A DNA stretch of 64,000 bases from Peribacillus frigoritolerans (GCF_030676415.1 NZ_JAUUTW010000022.1:1-64000); one strand, 5' to 3'. Counted from the first letter of the stretch, positions 26,587 through 35,430 are shown. A program made the numbers and translations. The notes: generated from the letters alone by a model not told the origin.

Positions 26587-28449
26587 TTAATTCGACGCCT
26601 TAATCTGCTTCGTATAGAAAAAGCTTACAATGAAGAAGTAAACAACCTGGATGGCTAAGAAAACACTTAGAACAATAACTGATTCCTTAAATAGGTTAAA
26701 ATAGAACAGGTTCGATAACGCTGTAAGGGCTACAGCTCCGTGGATGAGAGCGACGAGTATTGGGGCGAAAAACAGAATCATTGTTTGTCTGTTTACTACT
26801 TTTTTCAGCTCTTTATCGGTTAACCCCATTTTTGATATCGACTTGAACTTTTGTTTATCCTCATCCAAATCCATGTAAAGTCGGAAGTAAAGGAAGCTGC
26901 CGGCTGATACGAAAAAGACAATCCCGATAAATAACCCGACAAATAATATTGGTCCGTATCCTTTCATAATTTCATATATTTCATATTCTACCGACATAAT
27001 TTCATATCTTGGTAATTTTTCGTACAGCTTTTCAGAGGCGGCCATTACTCCTTTTTCTCCATCTGTTGCTTGCCACGCATAATAGCTTTGTTCATCCTCT
27101 GGTTCAAGAAGCTTTTGATAATCCTGATCTGAAACTATATAATAGGAATCTGTTGCAGGCAATGCTTTTGAATGTAGGACTTCCTTTGGTTTCAACGTTG
27201 CACCTGAAGTTAGTGTAATCGTTTCATTTAGTAGTTCCGTTGTTTGCCCAAAATTTGTTCCTTCAAATTCCACAACCATGACTTGCCCTTCTTTTATGTC
27301 AGTGGTTTCTTCACCAATTAGAGCGGAAAAGCGGTTAAAATCGGATTCTCTTGTGATCAGAAAGGTATCCTGTCCAATTGGATAATAGCGTAAGTCCGTG
27401 TACTCTGACTTTGTTTCAATTTTCTCTTCTTTTAATGTTTGATTGATAAACGCAACATTCTGTTCTTCATTTTCTTCACTTGTTTTATAGGAAAACGTGG
27501 TTGAATTCGTCGCTTTTATGCTTGATGTTAAGAAAGTTTGAAAGCCGAATAATGAACCAATGGCACAAAACGCAACCGTTGAAACCATCGAGACCATGAA
27601 AAAAGTGCGTGCATTATCCTTCATGCGAAAGGCTAAATCCGAAAACAGCAGCATATTGGTTTTAAACCAAAAAACACGTTCATTCTTCTTTAACCTTCTA
27701 ATAATAAAAACACTTAATTGCGTAAATAACAAGTAGGTACCAATACAAACAACGATAATAACTGGCACCATTGCGGCTACAACCATCGTTCCTTCTACTA
27801 GTAAGGCAACAGCATACCCCGCCGCTAATAAAAGTACAGCTAACAACGTTAAAAAAAGGTTCGCTCTTGGCTCACCCTTTGATATTTTATTCCCTTTAAT
27901 TAATTCAATCAGCTTTTTACTACGCAGAACATACGTAACAAATAATGAAATAAAGAAAAATAAAATAATAAAGGAAACAAAGGTGATCATGATTGCTTTC
28001 GTTGGAAAATAAAAAGACAGCGCACGTTCAATAATCAATACATTTTCAGCTAATAGTAAAATAGCCTTTGCAAAAACAACGCCAAGGAGTATACCACCTA
28101 ATGTTGCTAAAAATCCAATGAACATATTTTCTAAAAACACCATTAAACGGATTTGTTTCATTGACATGCCTTGCATCACTAATAAACCAAACTCTTTTTT
28201 CCGAGATTGTAAAAACGAGCTCATCGAATATAAGACAAAAAAGAAGGAAAACACATAAATAATCCCTGCTGCTGCATTCATTCCATTCGTTACACTTGAG
28301 CTCATATCATCCCCGCTCAATACAGGATGATTCGCAAAAATAGAGAAGGTAAAAAAGACCATGACCGTAAATAAGCTACTAAGAAAGTAGGCTGCATATA
28401 ACCGTTTATTACGTATGACGTTATTAAACGCGAACTGTCGAAAGGTCAT
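26587..28449 (-). CDS. BceB-type ABC transporter permease
   Basis: About 620 residues, ten hydrophobic segments and one large extracellular domain (about residues 325-510) between helices 7 and 8, the BceB/FtsX-type layout of peptide-antibiotic detoxification and sensing transporters. The ATG at 28,449 follows GGGAGGGG and overlaps the ATPase gene by 26 bases, suggesting translational coupling; longer upstream starts lack a ribosome site. With the adjacent kinase and regulator it forms a sensing and resistance module for an envelope-active peptide. Confidence 0.88.
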   Translation of the reverse strand: MTFRQFAFNNVIRNKRLYAAYFLSSLFTVMVFFTFSIFANHPVLSGDDMSSSVTNGMNAAAGIIYVFSFFFVLYSMSSFLQSRKKEFGLLVMQGMSMKQIRLMVFLENMFIGFLATLGGILLGVVFAKAILLLAENVLIIERALSFYFPTKAIMITFVSFIILFFFISLFVTYVLRSKKLIELIKGNKISKGEPRANLFLTLLAVLLLAAGYAVALLVEGTMVVAAMVPVIIVVCIGTYLLFTQLSVFIIRRLKKNERVFWFKTNMLLFSDLAFRMKDNARTFFMVSMVSTVAFCAIGSLFGFQTFLTSSIKATNSTTFSYKTSEENEEQNVAFINQTLKEEKIETKSEYTDLRYYPIGQDTFLITRESDFNRFSALIGEETTDIKEGQVMVVEFEGTNFGQTTELLNETITLTSGATLKPKEVLHSKALPATDSYYIVSDQDYQKLLEPEDEQSYYAWQATDGEKGVMAASEKLYEKLPRYEIMSVEYEIYEIMKGYGPILFVGLFIGIVFFVSAGSFLYFRLYMDLDEDKQKFKSISKMGLTDKELKKVVNRQTMILFFAPILVALIHGAVALTALSNLFYFNLFKESVIVLSVFLAIQVVYFFIVSFFYTKQIKASN

Positions 28450-29188
28450 GCGCATCCCCTCCCAATAAAGAAAGTGTATCAATGATCTTTTGGAAAAAGG
28501 CTTGGCGATTTTCACCACGGTGAATCTCCGAATAGAACTTTCCGTCACGAATAAAGACGACCCGATTACAATAGCTCGCTGCTTGCGCATCATGTGTTAC
28601 GAGCATCATGGTTGTCTTCTCATTTTTATTAATGGATTCAAGCATTTCCATAACACCCTTTGAAGACTTGGAATCAAGATTTCCTGTTGGTTCATCCGCT
28701 AATAGCAGCTTAGGTGTATGAATCATCGCTCTTGCAACAGCTGCTCTTTGCGCTTGCCCGCCGGATATTTCATATGTCCGTTTTTTCATAATGCCTGTAA
28801 TCCCTAATTTTCCGGCGATTTCATATGCCTTTTCCTTCATTTCCTTCACTTTTTTTCCGTCTAATGTTAACGGCAGAACAATATTTTCTTCAACCGTTAA
28901 GGTATGAAGCAGATTAAAGTCCTGAAAGACAAAGCCTAATTCACGGCGACGAAATTTGGCTAGCTCTTCTTTTTTTAATTTGTGTGGATTACTTCCATTG
29001 ATCAGGATCTCTCCTGTTGTTGGTTCATCAATTGTGGCAATCATGTTTAGCAAGGTTGTCTTCCCGCTTCCTGATGGACCCATGACTCCAACAAATTCAC
29101 CTGCTTCAATCGTTAAATCGATATCAGTTAACGCCCCGAAGGCAATCTTTCCTTCATAAATCTTGCTCACTTGTTTCACGTTTAGCAT
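28424..29188 (-). CDS. BceA-type ABC transporter ATPase
   Basis: A 254-residue ATPase with Walker A GPSGSGKTT, Q-loop VFQDFNLL, signature ISGGQAQRAAVARA, Walker B LLLADEPTGNLD and the H-loop VTHD. The ATG at 29,188 follows AAAGGAG by eight bases. The C-terminal 30 residues after FIRDGKFYSEIHRGENRQAF are typical of the BceA group. It powers the permease encoded next to it. Confidence 0.92.
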   Translation of the reverse strand: MLNVKQVSKIYEGKIAFGALTDIDLTIEAGEFVGVMGPSGSGKTTLLNMIATIDEPTTGEILINGSNPHKLKKEELAKFRRRELGFVFQDFNLLHTLTVEENIVLPLTLDGKKVKEMKEKAYEIAGKLGITGIMKKRTYEISGGQAQRAAVARAMIHTPKLLLADEPTGNLDSKSSKGVMEMLESINKNEKTTMMLVTHDAQAASYCNRVVFIRDGKFYSEIHRGENRQAFFQKIIDTLSLLGGDAHDLSTVRV

Positions 29189-29278
29189 CACAAGTTCTCC
29201 TTTCATTCAATTCCTTTGACTTGTGACCAGTATAGCTCCTATTCATTCTTCAAAAAATCGATTTTACTTTCACTTTCC

Positions 29279-30280
29279 TTACATCGTTGTAAGGTTTTGT
29301 GTTGTTCCAAAAATAATTCGAAAGGTTGCACCCTCTCCAACCTTTGATTCAAGCTCGAGACGATGTTCAAGATGCTCGGCTGCCTCCTTCGTTAAATACA
29401 GCCCCATACCGGTTGATTCTCTAAATTTTCGTCCATTTTCACCTGTATAAAAAGGGTCAAATACACGGCGCTTGTCCGATTCTGGAATCCCTACGCCATA
29501 GTCCTTCACCTCTAAAACAGCCTCTCCCTCATTTTCATAAATGGCAAGATCAATTTTATGACTCTTGCCTTTTGAATACTTAACTGCGTTATTGATAAGC
29601 TGTGAAAGGATAAAGAACAGCCATTTTTCATCCGTCTCAACGATCATATCCTGTTTTTGCTGCAGCAAATTCGGATACACCTTGTTCCGAATATAGAATC
29701 GTTTATTTTCACTATTTACTTCATTTACCATTTTAGTCAAATTTACAGGCTTGATATGAAAATCCTGTTCGATTGTCCGAAGTCGAGCCATATAGAGAAT
29801 AGTGTTTAAGCCGGTTTTCATCCGGTCTGTCTCTTCTCGGATACTGGATGAGTCAGGTTCATCCAAATTTTGCGCGATAAGCTCAATGACAGAAAGCGGT
29901 GTTTTCATCTGATGGACCCATTGATCCATAAACGTTAAGTGTTCATCCTGCTTAGATTCCAATGCTTTTATTTTTGTTTGATAAAGCTTGTATTGATCCT
30001 TTAAGAGATGATCAAGCGCCTCTGATATGGGGGAATGTTCAGTTGTTTGGAAGGAATCGTCAAGGGATTCAAGTGAGTTAGTAAGCCTTAAATAAAACCT
30101 GCGACGACTAAAATAGTGGTAAGCAAGATAACCCGTGAGAAAGAAAAGACCGAGAAAGATCGCATAAAGGGCTGGTAACAGATTACGATAGCCATCAAGC
30201 CAATAGATGCCGAGAATAAGAAAAAATTGGATCATTTGTACGGCAATTAATAATGCATGCTCTTTAAAGAATAATTTCAT
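29279..30280 (-). CDS. BceS-type intramembrane-sensing histidine kinase
   Basis: The 333-residue protein has two N-terminal helices with almost no extracellular loop, as in kinases that take their signal from a BceAB transporter. It then has the H-box FMDQWVHQMKTPLSVIEL (His near residue 124) and ATP-binding motifs QLINNAVKYSKG, VKDYGVGIP and STGMGLYL. It is 14 bp after the response regulator and 72 bp before the ATPase, so one operon is likely. Confidence 0.9.
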   Translation of the reverse strand: MKLFFKEHALLIAVQMIQFFLILGIYWLDGYRNLLPALYAIFLGLFFLTGYLAYHYFSRRRFYLRLTNSLESLDDSFQTTEHSPISEALDHLLKDQYKLYQTKIKALESKQDEHLTFMDQWVHQMKTPLSVIELIAQNLDEPDSSSIREETDRMKTGLNTILYMARLRTIEQDFHIKPVNLTKMVNEVNSENKRFYIRNKVYPNLLQQKQDMIVETDEKWLFFILSQLINNAVKYSKGKSHKIDLAIYENEGEAVLEVKDYGVGIPESDKRRVFDPFYTGENGRKFRESTGMGLYLTKEAAEHLEHRLELESKVGEGATFRIIFGTTQNLTTM

Positions 30281-30294
30281 TTTTCTTCAACCTT

Positions 30295-30984
30295 TCACCA
30301 TGTTACATTCAAACGATAGCCCGCACCCCTCACTGTTTCGACCGCTCCAGGAATCCCGACTGCTTCAAATTTTTTTCGAACTCTCGTAATATTCACATTT
30401 AACGTATTTTCATCCACATATACTTGTTCATCCCATAGCTTTTCCAGCAAGTCTTCACGACCGGCAACACGTGGATATCGTTCGAGTAAACTTTCGATTA
30501 TGTCTGCTTCTTTTTTTGATAGTGGGACGGTTTTATCACGAAATGACAATTCCAGTCTTTCCGGGAATAGCTTTATTCCCCCTGTCTCTAAAATTCGTTC
30601 TTGGGCCTGTGATGCATATTCCCCGTAAGCACGACGAAGCTGACTGCGAATTTTTGCCATCACAATTTCAGGATGAAACGGCTTTGTGATAAAATCATCG
30701 CCGCCATTTTCGAGCGCCATCACCTGGTCCATCTCCCCTACTCGTGCGGAAATAAATATAACTGGACAGATCGACTCCTTCCGTATTTGCCTGCACCAGT
30801 AATAGCCATCAAAGCTAGGTAGATTAATATCTAATAGTACAAGGTCTGGTTTCTGCTTATGAAACTCATCCATAACATCATCGAAATTTTCCATAAAGAT
30901 AGAATTGTAGCCATATTTCACCAAATATGATTTTAGGTGCTCCGCAATTTTTGGATCATCCTCAATAATTAATACTTTTTGCAT
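30295..30984 (-). CDS. BceR-type response regulator
   Basis: An OmpR-family regulator of 229 residues. The receiver domain has IIEDD, the phosphorylated Asp in LVLLDINLP (near residue 51), SAR and KPF. The C-terminal winged helix ends GAVETVRGAGYRLNVTW. GGAGTGAGAGG precedes the ATG. First gene of the operon. A palindrome CCTTACAAGAATGTAAGG lies about 70 bp upstream and may be its own binding site. Confidence 0.92.
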   Translation of the reverse strand: MQKVLIIEDDPKIAEHLKSYLVKYGYNSIFMENFDDVMDEFHKQKPDLVLLDINLPSFDGYYWCRQIRKESICPVIFISARVGEMDQVMALENGGDDFITKPFHPEIVMAKIRSQLRRAYGEYASQAQERILETGGIKLFPERLELSFRDKTVPLSKKEADIIESLLERYPRVAGREDLLEKLWDEQVYVDENTLNVNITRVRKKFEAVGIPGAVETVRGAGYRLNVTW

Positions 30985-31051
30985 CCTCTCACTCCTTTGT
31001 CTCTAGAAAATTATGCCATACAAAAAATGTGAATTTAAAACACATATCCAA

Positions 31052-31080
31052 CCTTACAAGAATGTAAGGCATCTGTAAGG
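31052..31080. promoter_or_regulatory. Candidate response-regulator binding site
   Basis: CCTTACA and TGTAAGG form an inverted repeat around AGAA, and TGTAAGG recurs eleven bases on at 31,074-31,080. It lies between the BceRSAB-like operon and a divergent small gene, where a shared operator would be expected. Confidence 0.55.
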
Positions 31081-31136
31081 TCATTCAATTTCTTAAACAT
31101 CTTAGTATAAATTAGATAGAAATTGGTGATTTGAAT

Positions 31137-31256
31137 ATGTCCATTACACTTGGAGGTATTGCACTACTTATTGTACCTTTAACATGGGCACTCATGTCTC
31201 TACTTGTAAAGCGTTTGCTAAGGTTAATACCAATTATTTCAAAATTAGGTGATTAA
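31137..31256 (+). CDS. 39-residue membrane peptide beside the Bce module
   Basis: ATG at 31,137 opens MSITLGGIALLIVPLTWALM, then SLLVKRLLRLIPIISKLGD and a stop, giving one long hydrophobic helix and a basic C-terminal part. GGTGA lies twelve bases upstream, a modest ribosome site. A long hairpin follows the stop. It is divergent from the response regulator with the candidate binding site between them, so it may be induced together with the transporter. Function unknown. Confidence 0.45.
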   Translation: MSITLGGIALLIVPLTWALMSLLVKRLLRLIPIISKLGD

Positions 31257-31268
31257 CTCAATCTTTTA

Positions 31269-31321
31269 TTCCATTAAAAAGGACACTTATCTTATTACAG
31301 ATAAGCTCCCTTTAATGGAAT
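31269..31321. terminator. Long hairpin, probable terminator
   Basis: TTCCATTAAA...ACTTATCT pairs with AGATAAG...TTTAATGGAA over more than 20 positions with small bulges, directly after the small gene. Confidence 0.6.
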
Positions 31322-31358
31322 AACGAAAATATGGGCTTATTCTTAAAATGCTTATAGC

Positions 31359-31440
31359 TTGTTGAACTAACGCACCCGTTAGTTTAAGTACATTTCTTCA
31401 CAATCTTTTCAGTAATATTAACATAAATATCCATTGAAAA
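31359..31440 (+). repeat. R1 right palindrome plus shared downstream block
   Basis: TTGAACTAACGCACCCGTTAG is followed by GTACATTTCTTCACAATCTT and ATATCCATT, a block that recurs at 37,543-37,590. Confidence 0.7.
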
Positions 31441-31478
31441 ATCACCTCACCTCTAAGAACTAGTGGTGAGGTGAGATC
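31440..31478 (-). terminator. Terminator after the DUF192 pseudogene
   Basis: ATCTCACCTCACC and GGTGAGGTGAT form the stem on the minus strand, followed by TTTTTC. Confidence 0.7.
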
Positions 31479-31481
31479 AAT

Positions 31482-31878
31482 TCAATCAAACTTTACATAA
31501 TCCTCTTCTTTGATTTGATTCTTTTCAAACCATCCAAGATTCACCTCAATTGCATAATGATAAGAAAGTTCTGGATCATAGGTAGGACAACATTTATCCT
31601 CTTTACAAGGCTCCATATCAAGTATTTTTAGAATTTCCCCATCTTGAATCAATAAAAGCAATAGATGAAGGAATGAATGTGTTTTTCATCCAAAAGCCAC
31701 CATATATTTTTTCCGAATACACAAATAACATCCCCTCATTTTCGGGTAATTTTCCAACAAACATTAAGCCCTTTTCTCTTTTTCTTTGAGTATCTGCAAC
31801 TTGAACGGGTAATCTAGTTTCCCTGTTACCACTGAGTATTTTTATCATTTTTGTTTTTATTCTATTTTTCATGTTCAC
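31482..31878 (-). pseudogene. DUF192-family protein with a frameshift
   Basis: The first frame contains VQVADTQRKREKGLMFVGKL, GMLFVYSEK and GGFWMKNTFIPSSIAFID. Near 31,640 one extra base shifts the frame; the other frame continues DGEILKILDMEPCKEDKCCP and YHYAIEVNLGWFEKNQIKEE to a stop at 31,482. Together they make a complete DUF192 domain (small secreted or periplasmic-type protein of unknown function). Confidence 0.8.
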
Positions 31879-31924
31879 TCACCTTCGATTATTATTATAA
31901 GCAGGAAAGAAAATTGATGTCTTT

Positions 31925-32086
31925 TTAAAAGAAGTTCATGAGATTGAAATTTCCTTTTTTCGAAAAAACGTCTTTTCCCCTAATAATAAAAAGGAAGAAA
32001 GTTGGAGATAAAACGCAAACAAGAAGAAAAAAATAACTAGGCAAGCTCCTTTTCACTTCACACAAAAAGTTGATAAACCAATCCAC
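31925..32086 (-). CDS. 53-residue membrane peptide
   Basis: GTG at 32,086 lies eight to nine bases after AAGGAG and opens MDWFINFLCEVKRSLPSYFF, followed by a hydrophobic helix (LLVCVLSPTFFLFII) and a basic tail RGKDVFSKKGNFNLMNFF. The ribosome site favours translation, but there is no recognised family. Function unknown. Confidence 0.4.
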   Translation of the reverse strand: MDWFINFLCEVKRSLPSYFFLLVCVLSPTFFLFIIRGKDVFSKKGNFNLMNFF

Positions 32087-32223
32087 GGAATAATCTCCTT
32101 CTTGATTCAATTTAAAACTTTATACACAGTTTTAGCCATACCTAGCCCCCATAGAGACTATTAGGCAGAGGTTGCATTTTTAGATATAATAAATGTTACA
32201 TTCACATACAAAGGAGAAAATAA

Positions 32224-32820
32224 ATGAATAAGGTAGATAAAACACGCGAACTTATTATTCAAACCTCCTTAGCCTTATTTAATAAAAAAGGCTACAGTCA
32301 AACTTCTATACAAGATATTATGAAAGCAACAAGATTACCAAAAGGAGCAATATATAGACGATTTGAAAATAAGAACGAAATTGCTATTGCTTCATTCGAA
32401 TATTCTGTAAGCATTATCTGGAATCATTTTTTTGAAGCTACAAAATCTAAAGTTACAGCAACAGATAAATTAATAGCAATGTGTCATATTTATAAAGATG
32501 CTGTTAATAATCCACCTGTTGATGGCGGATGTCCTCTACTTAATACGGCCATAGAAACTGATTTTGGATTTCCAGAACTTCATGATAAAGCTGCCGAAGC
32601 CCATAATCATACTTTAATTATCATACAATCTATCATTGATGAGGGAATTCGTTCAAAAGAATTTCTTCAAGATGTAGATTCTTATTCTTTAGCATCCTTT
32701 TTGTTTTCCACAATAGAAGGCGCCGTTATGGCAAGTCGCTTGTCTTTAAATAATGAACATATGCTTCATAGCATTGGGCAAATAAGTATACTTTTACAGC
32801 ACTACTCAGAAAAGAACTAG
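32224..32820 (+). CDS. TetR/AcrR-family regulator
   Basis: A 198-residue repressor with an N-terminal HTH (KKGYSQTSIQDIMKATRLPKGAIYRRFENKNEI, residues 20-52) and the ligand domain hallmark GGCPLLNTAIETDF near residue 100, as in the LmrA/YxaF-type group. AAGGAG precedes the ATG. It lies 170 bp upstream of a DJ-1/PfpI gene in the same direction, whose promoter carries a G+C-rich palindrome; that gene is the likely target. Confidence 0.88.
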   Translation: MNKVDKTRELIIQTSLALFNKKGYSQTSIQDIMKATRLPKGAIYRRFENKNEIAIASFEYSVSIIWNHFFEATKSKVTATDKLIAMCHIYKDAVNNPPVDGGCPLLNTAIETDFGFPELHDKAAEAHNHTLIIIQSIIDEGIRSKEFLQDVDSYSLASFLFSTIEGAVMASRLSLNNEHMLHSIGQISILLQHYSEKN

Positions 32821-32857
32821 GGGTAATCCTAATACCTCTTGGTTCTTTAGCTTTTTT
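32811..32857 (+). terminator. Terminator of the TetR gene
   Basis: AAAGAACTAGGGGT and ACCTCTTGGTTCTTT form a stem, followed by AGCTTTTTTG. It separates the regulator from the next gene, which must therefore have its own promoter. Confidence 0.8.
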
Positions 32858-32905
32858 GTTCACTAAAATTACTAATTAATTTATGAAAAAAGTTAAATGA
32901 GCATG

Positions 32906-32944
32906 TATAATAAACCATACGGACCGGACGGTCCGGTTCGGTCC
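32906..32944 (+). promoter_or_regulatory. Promoter -10 with overlapping TetR-type operator
   Basis: TATAAT at 32,906-32,911 is followed ten bases later by nested palindromes: CCGGACGGTCCGG inside GGACCG...CGGTCC (32,921-32,944). A repressor bound here would cover the transcription start of the DJ-1/PfpI gene. The half-site resembles GACCG-type operators of LmrA/YxaF-like regulators. Confidence 0.65.
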
Positions 32945-32990
32945 AATCCTGAAATTTAGCCAAAATACTATGTTTAAAGGAGTGTTCATC

Positions 32991-33647
32991 ATGAAAGTCG
33001 CAATCATGCTTTACAATGGGATCACAGCCCTAGATGCAATTGGTCCATACGAGGTATTTGCTGCCGTAAAGGGTATCGAAGTGAAGTTTGTCGCCAAAGA
33101 TAGGGGTTTAATCAAACTGGATTCTAAAATGGGGCATTTGCATGCCGATTTGAGTTTTTCTGAAGTTACATCAGCTGATATTCTTGTCGTACCTGGTTGT
33201 TGTCCTCCTAACTATAAGTCTAACATGAATGACGAAGACACATTAAATTGGATTCGGCAAATACATGAGACAACGAAGTGGACCACATCAGTGTGTAACG
33301 GCTCTCTGATTTTGAGTGCCGCAGGTTTGCTAAATGGTGTGAAGGCAACCAGCCATTGGGGTTCTTATGATCTACTCCATTCTCTTGGTGCAGTCCCAAC
33401 TGGTGAGAGAGTGGCTCGCCAAGGTAAAATCGTTACAGCCGCAGGTGTCTCCTCCGGCATCGACATGGCCCTCCAACTAATAGCTTGGGAATGGGGGGAA
33501 GATATCAGTAAATCTGTCCAACTGCTTTTGGAATACGATCCTATGCCCCCGTTTGATTCGGGTTCACCAAAGAAGGCGCCGGCTCCATTGGTAGAACAAT
33601 TAAGGGTGATGCTTCAAGAGCTTGCAAAACAAGAGCCTGAATTATAA
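32991..33647 (+). CDS. DJ-1/PfpI-family protein, isonitrile-hydratase-like
   Basis: The 218-residue protein has the nucleophile-elbow cysteine in TTSVCNGSLILSAAGLLNG near residue 104, followed by ATSHWGSYDLL, as in isonitrile hydratases and related DJ-1 enzymes. The N-terminus KVAIMLYNGITALDAIGPYE with the conserved Glu is also typical. AAAGGAG precedes the ATG at 32,991. Probably induced when the upstream TetR repressor binds its ligand. The true substrate is not known; general stress functions are possible. Confidence 0.82.
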   Translation: MKVAIMLYNGITALDAIGPYEVFAAVKGIEVKFVAKDRGLIKLDSKMGHLHADLSFSEVTSADILVVPGCCPPNYKSNMNDEDTLNWIRQIHETTKWTTSVCNGSLILSAAGLLNGVKATSHWGSYDLLHSLGAVPTGERVARQGKIVTAAGVSSGIDMALQLIAWEWGEDISKSVQLLLEYDPMPPFDSGSPKKAPAPLVEQLRVMLQELAKQEPEL

Positions 33648-33837
33648 ATCAACATATGATAGGAATGAGGGAGACGATTATGATATCCTCTCCTCTCCTT
33701 TGTCCTGTTACTTTATGATTCTAGATAGGGGTCTCGCCACATGTTTATATGGATGTTCGGAATACTCAAAAATGTATACCTGTATTATTTGAATTGAACC
33801 ACACATCATTAATTTCGTGTGGTAATGAAGAAACCTT

Positions 33838-34671
33838 TCAATCTTTTACAACTGTTCCCACATTGCAGTAAAAGAACTTTTGTCCGAATTCTTGAGCTAA
33901 GCTCATGCTTACCTCGAAGCCGGTACAATGGGACACTCCAAGGCGTTCAATATTCAATTCTTTCAACGCTTGAATGCTTTTTTCCTTCTGTTCGTCGCTT
34001 ACGCACCATAAATGAGTGCCGCCGATAACGGTATGAATTCGGTTTTCACCGGTCTTTTGGACTGCATAATTGAGAATATTGACGATGCCTGCATGAGAAC
34101 ATCCTAGAATGACAAACAAACCTTTTTCCGTTTTGATAATAATGGACTGATCGTCCATAACCTGATCTTGGATATAACCTTCTTCCGTCTGCTGGACAAT
34201 ATCGGTATCGCCATGTTCAAAATCTGATAATCGAGGAACCTCACCTGTTAGATAAACATTTGGAGCGATTTCGGTAAATTCCGTGTTGAATTTAAAATTG
34301 GCCCCGTAGCTTTCAAGGTCAACTCTAGAAAAAGGGACTCCGATGTATTTATAACCCATCCGAACAAGATATCCTTCTTTGAACAGGTCAGGATGTGCAA
34401 AAACATCAACTGTTTTTGCCTCAACTGCCTTTACGGCAGCCAGCAGACCACCAGTATGATCGATATGATGATGGCTCAGTATAATTCCTTTAATACTGGA
34501 TAAATCTTTTTTGAATACTTTCGCGTTATTGAGCAGTGCCTTACCTTGACCAGTATCGAAGAGATAATTACCATGATCCGTTTCCAAAAAAACAGACCAA
34601 CCGTGTTCCGCAATCGCTCCCAGGTTACTGAACACACTGTTTTCAGAAAGAACTGTTGCCTTAACCTTCAT
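33838..34671 (-). CDS. Metallo-beta-lactamase-fold hydrolase
   Basis: A 277-residue MBL-fold protein with ILSHHHIDHTGG near residues 64-75, FVILGCSHAGIVNILNYA near 190 and VSHCTGF near the end, the pattern of the MptE/7,8-dihydropterin-type branch. MarR-type palindrome TAGTTTAGATTCTAAACTA lies 19 bp upstream, and a gene for a MarR regulator precedes it on the same strand, so the two form a regulated unit. Substrate unknown. Confidence 0.85.
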   Translation of the reverse strand: MKVKATVLSENSVFSNLGAIAEHGWSVFLETDHGNYLFDTGQGKALLNNAKVFKKDLSSIKGIILSHHHIDHTGGLLAAVKAVEAKTVDVFAHPDLFKEGYLVRMGYKYIGVPFSRVDLESYGANFKFNTEFTEIAPNVYLTGEVPRLSDFEHGDTDIVQQTEEGYIQDQVMDDQSIIIKTEKGLFVILGCSHAGIVNILNYAVQKTGENRIHTVIGGTHLWCVSDEQKEKSIQALKELNIERLGVSHCTGFEVSMSLAQEFGQKFFYCNVGTVVKD

Positions 34672-34689
34672 AAAAAATCCCCCTTAAAG

Positions 34690-34708
34690 TAGTTTAGATT
34701 CTAAACTA
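34690..34708. promoter_or_regulatory. MarR-type operator 1
   Basis: TAGTTTAGATTCTAAACTA is a palindrome immediately upstream of the metallo-hydrolase gene; a matching one sits before the MarR gene at 35,193. Confidence 0.65.
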
Positions 34709-34722
34709 TATGTTCAAAAAAA

Positions 34723-35187
34723 TTATTTCTGCAAAAACTCATTTAGCTTTTGAATGCATTTTTCGAAAATTTCGATCTCCTTTTGGTCTAATTGAGCGCT
34801 AAGCTCTTTGTAAAAATTCAGATGTAATTCTTCGTGGACTCGGTAAGCACTTTTTCCTTTTTCAGTAAGTGAGATAATTACCGCCCTAGAATCATCCGGG
34901 TGAGGGGAACGCTTAACGAGCTCTTTGCTTTCTAAACGTCCGATAATCTGCGTAACCGCACCTTTCGTTACACTGAGACGGGTGGCCAGTTCACTCATGA
35001 GGATACCACCATCGTAACCAATGGCGTCAATCGTGTGAATTTCACTTGGCGTCAAGGGGCCTGCGTCTCCAAAGGTGCGGGGATGACGTTCAAGTCGTTG
35101 GAGCTGCATAAATAAACGACCTAGATTTCGGCTTCCTGTTTTCATACTATACATGTTGTTTGATTGTTCAGAATTTTCCCTATTCAT
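34723..35187 (-). CDS. MarR-family transcriptional regulator
   Basis: The 154-residue protein has the MarR winged helix: TPSEIHTIDAIGYDGGILMSELATRLSVTKGAVTQIIGRLESKELVKRSPHPDDSRAVIISLTEKG in residues 45-110. No redox cysteine is present, so it probably responds to a ligand. The start is uncertain because no ribosome site precedes the first ATG. An operator lies six bases upstream of it, and a second lies before the next gene. Confidence 0.85.
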   Translation of the reverse strand: MNRENSEQSNNMYSMKTGSRNLGRLFMQLQRLERHPRTFGDAGPLTPSEIHTIDAIGYDGGILMSELATRLSVTKGAVTQIIGRLESKELVKRSPHPDDSRAVIISLTEKGKSAYRVHEELHLNFYKELSAQLDQKEIEIFEKCIQKLNEFLQK

Positions 35188-35192
35188 ACCTT

Positions 35193-35211
35193 TAGTTTAG
35201 CTGTTAAACTA
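35193..35211. promoter_or_regulatory. MarR-type operator 2
   Basis: TAGTTTAGCTGTTAAACTA matches operator 1 in both arms (TAGTTTA/TAAACTA) and lies directly before the MarR gene, which suggests autorepression. Confidence 0.65.
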
Positions 35212-35257
35212 TTTATTTGTCAAGGGAACCTTTGATCAGCTCGCCAATTACTTTAAA

Positions 35258-35380
35258 TGGCCCGATTGTTTAACAAAGGTCAAACAGCACTCTTCAACTA
35301 TCCTGCCCCGATAGTTCCATAAGGAAAAAGCTGCCTTAAAGACAGCTCCGATCTTAAGCTAACGCACCCGTTACTTTAAA
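35258..35380 (+). repeat. R1 interspersed repeat copy, long form
   Basis: Leader GGCCCGATTGTTTAACAAAG, left arm CTATCCTGCCCCGATAG, hairpin AAAGCTGCCTTAAAGACAGC and right arm CTAACGCACCCGTTAC. Confidence 0.85.
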
Positions 35381-35430
35381 TTTCATAATCTGTTCTTTGT
35401 CCAAAATGATATTTTCTTTTTAAGACTATT

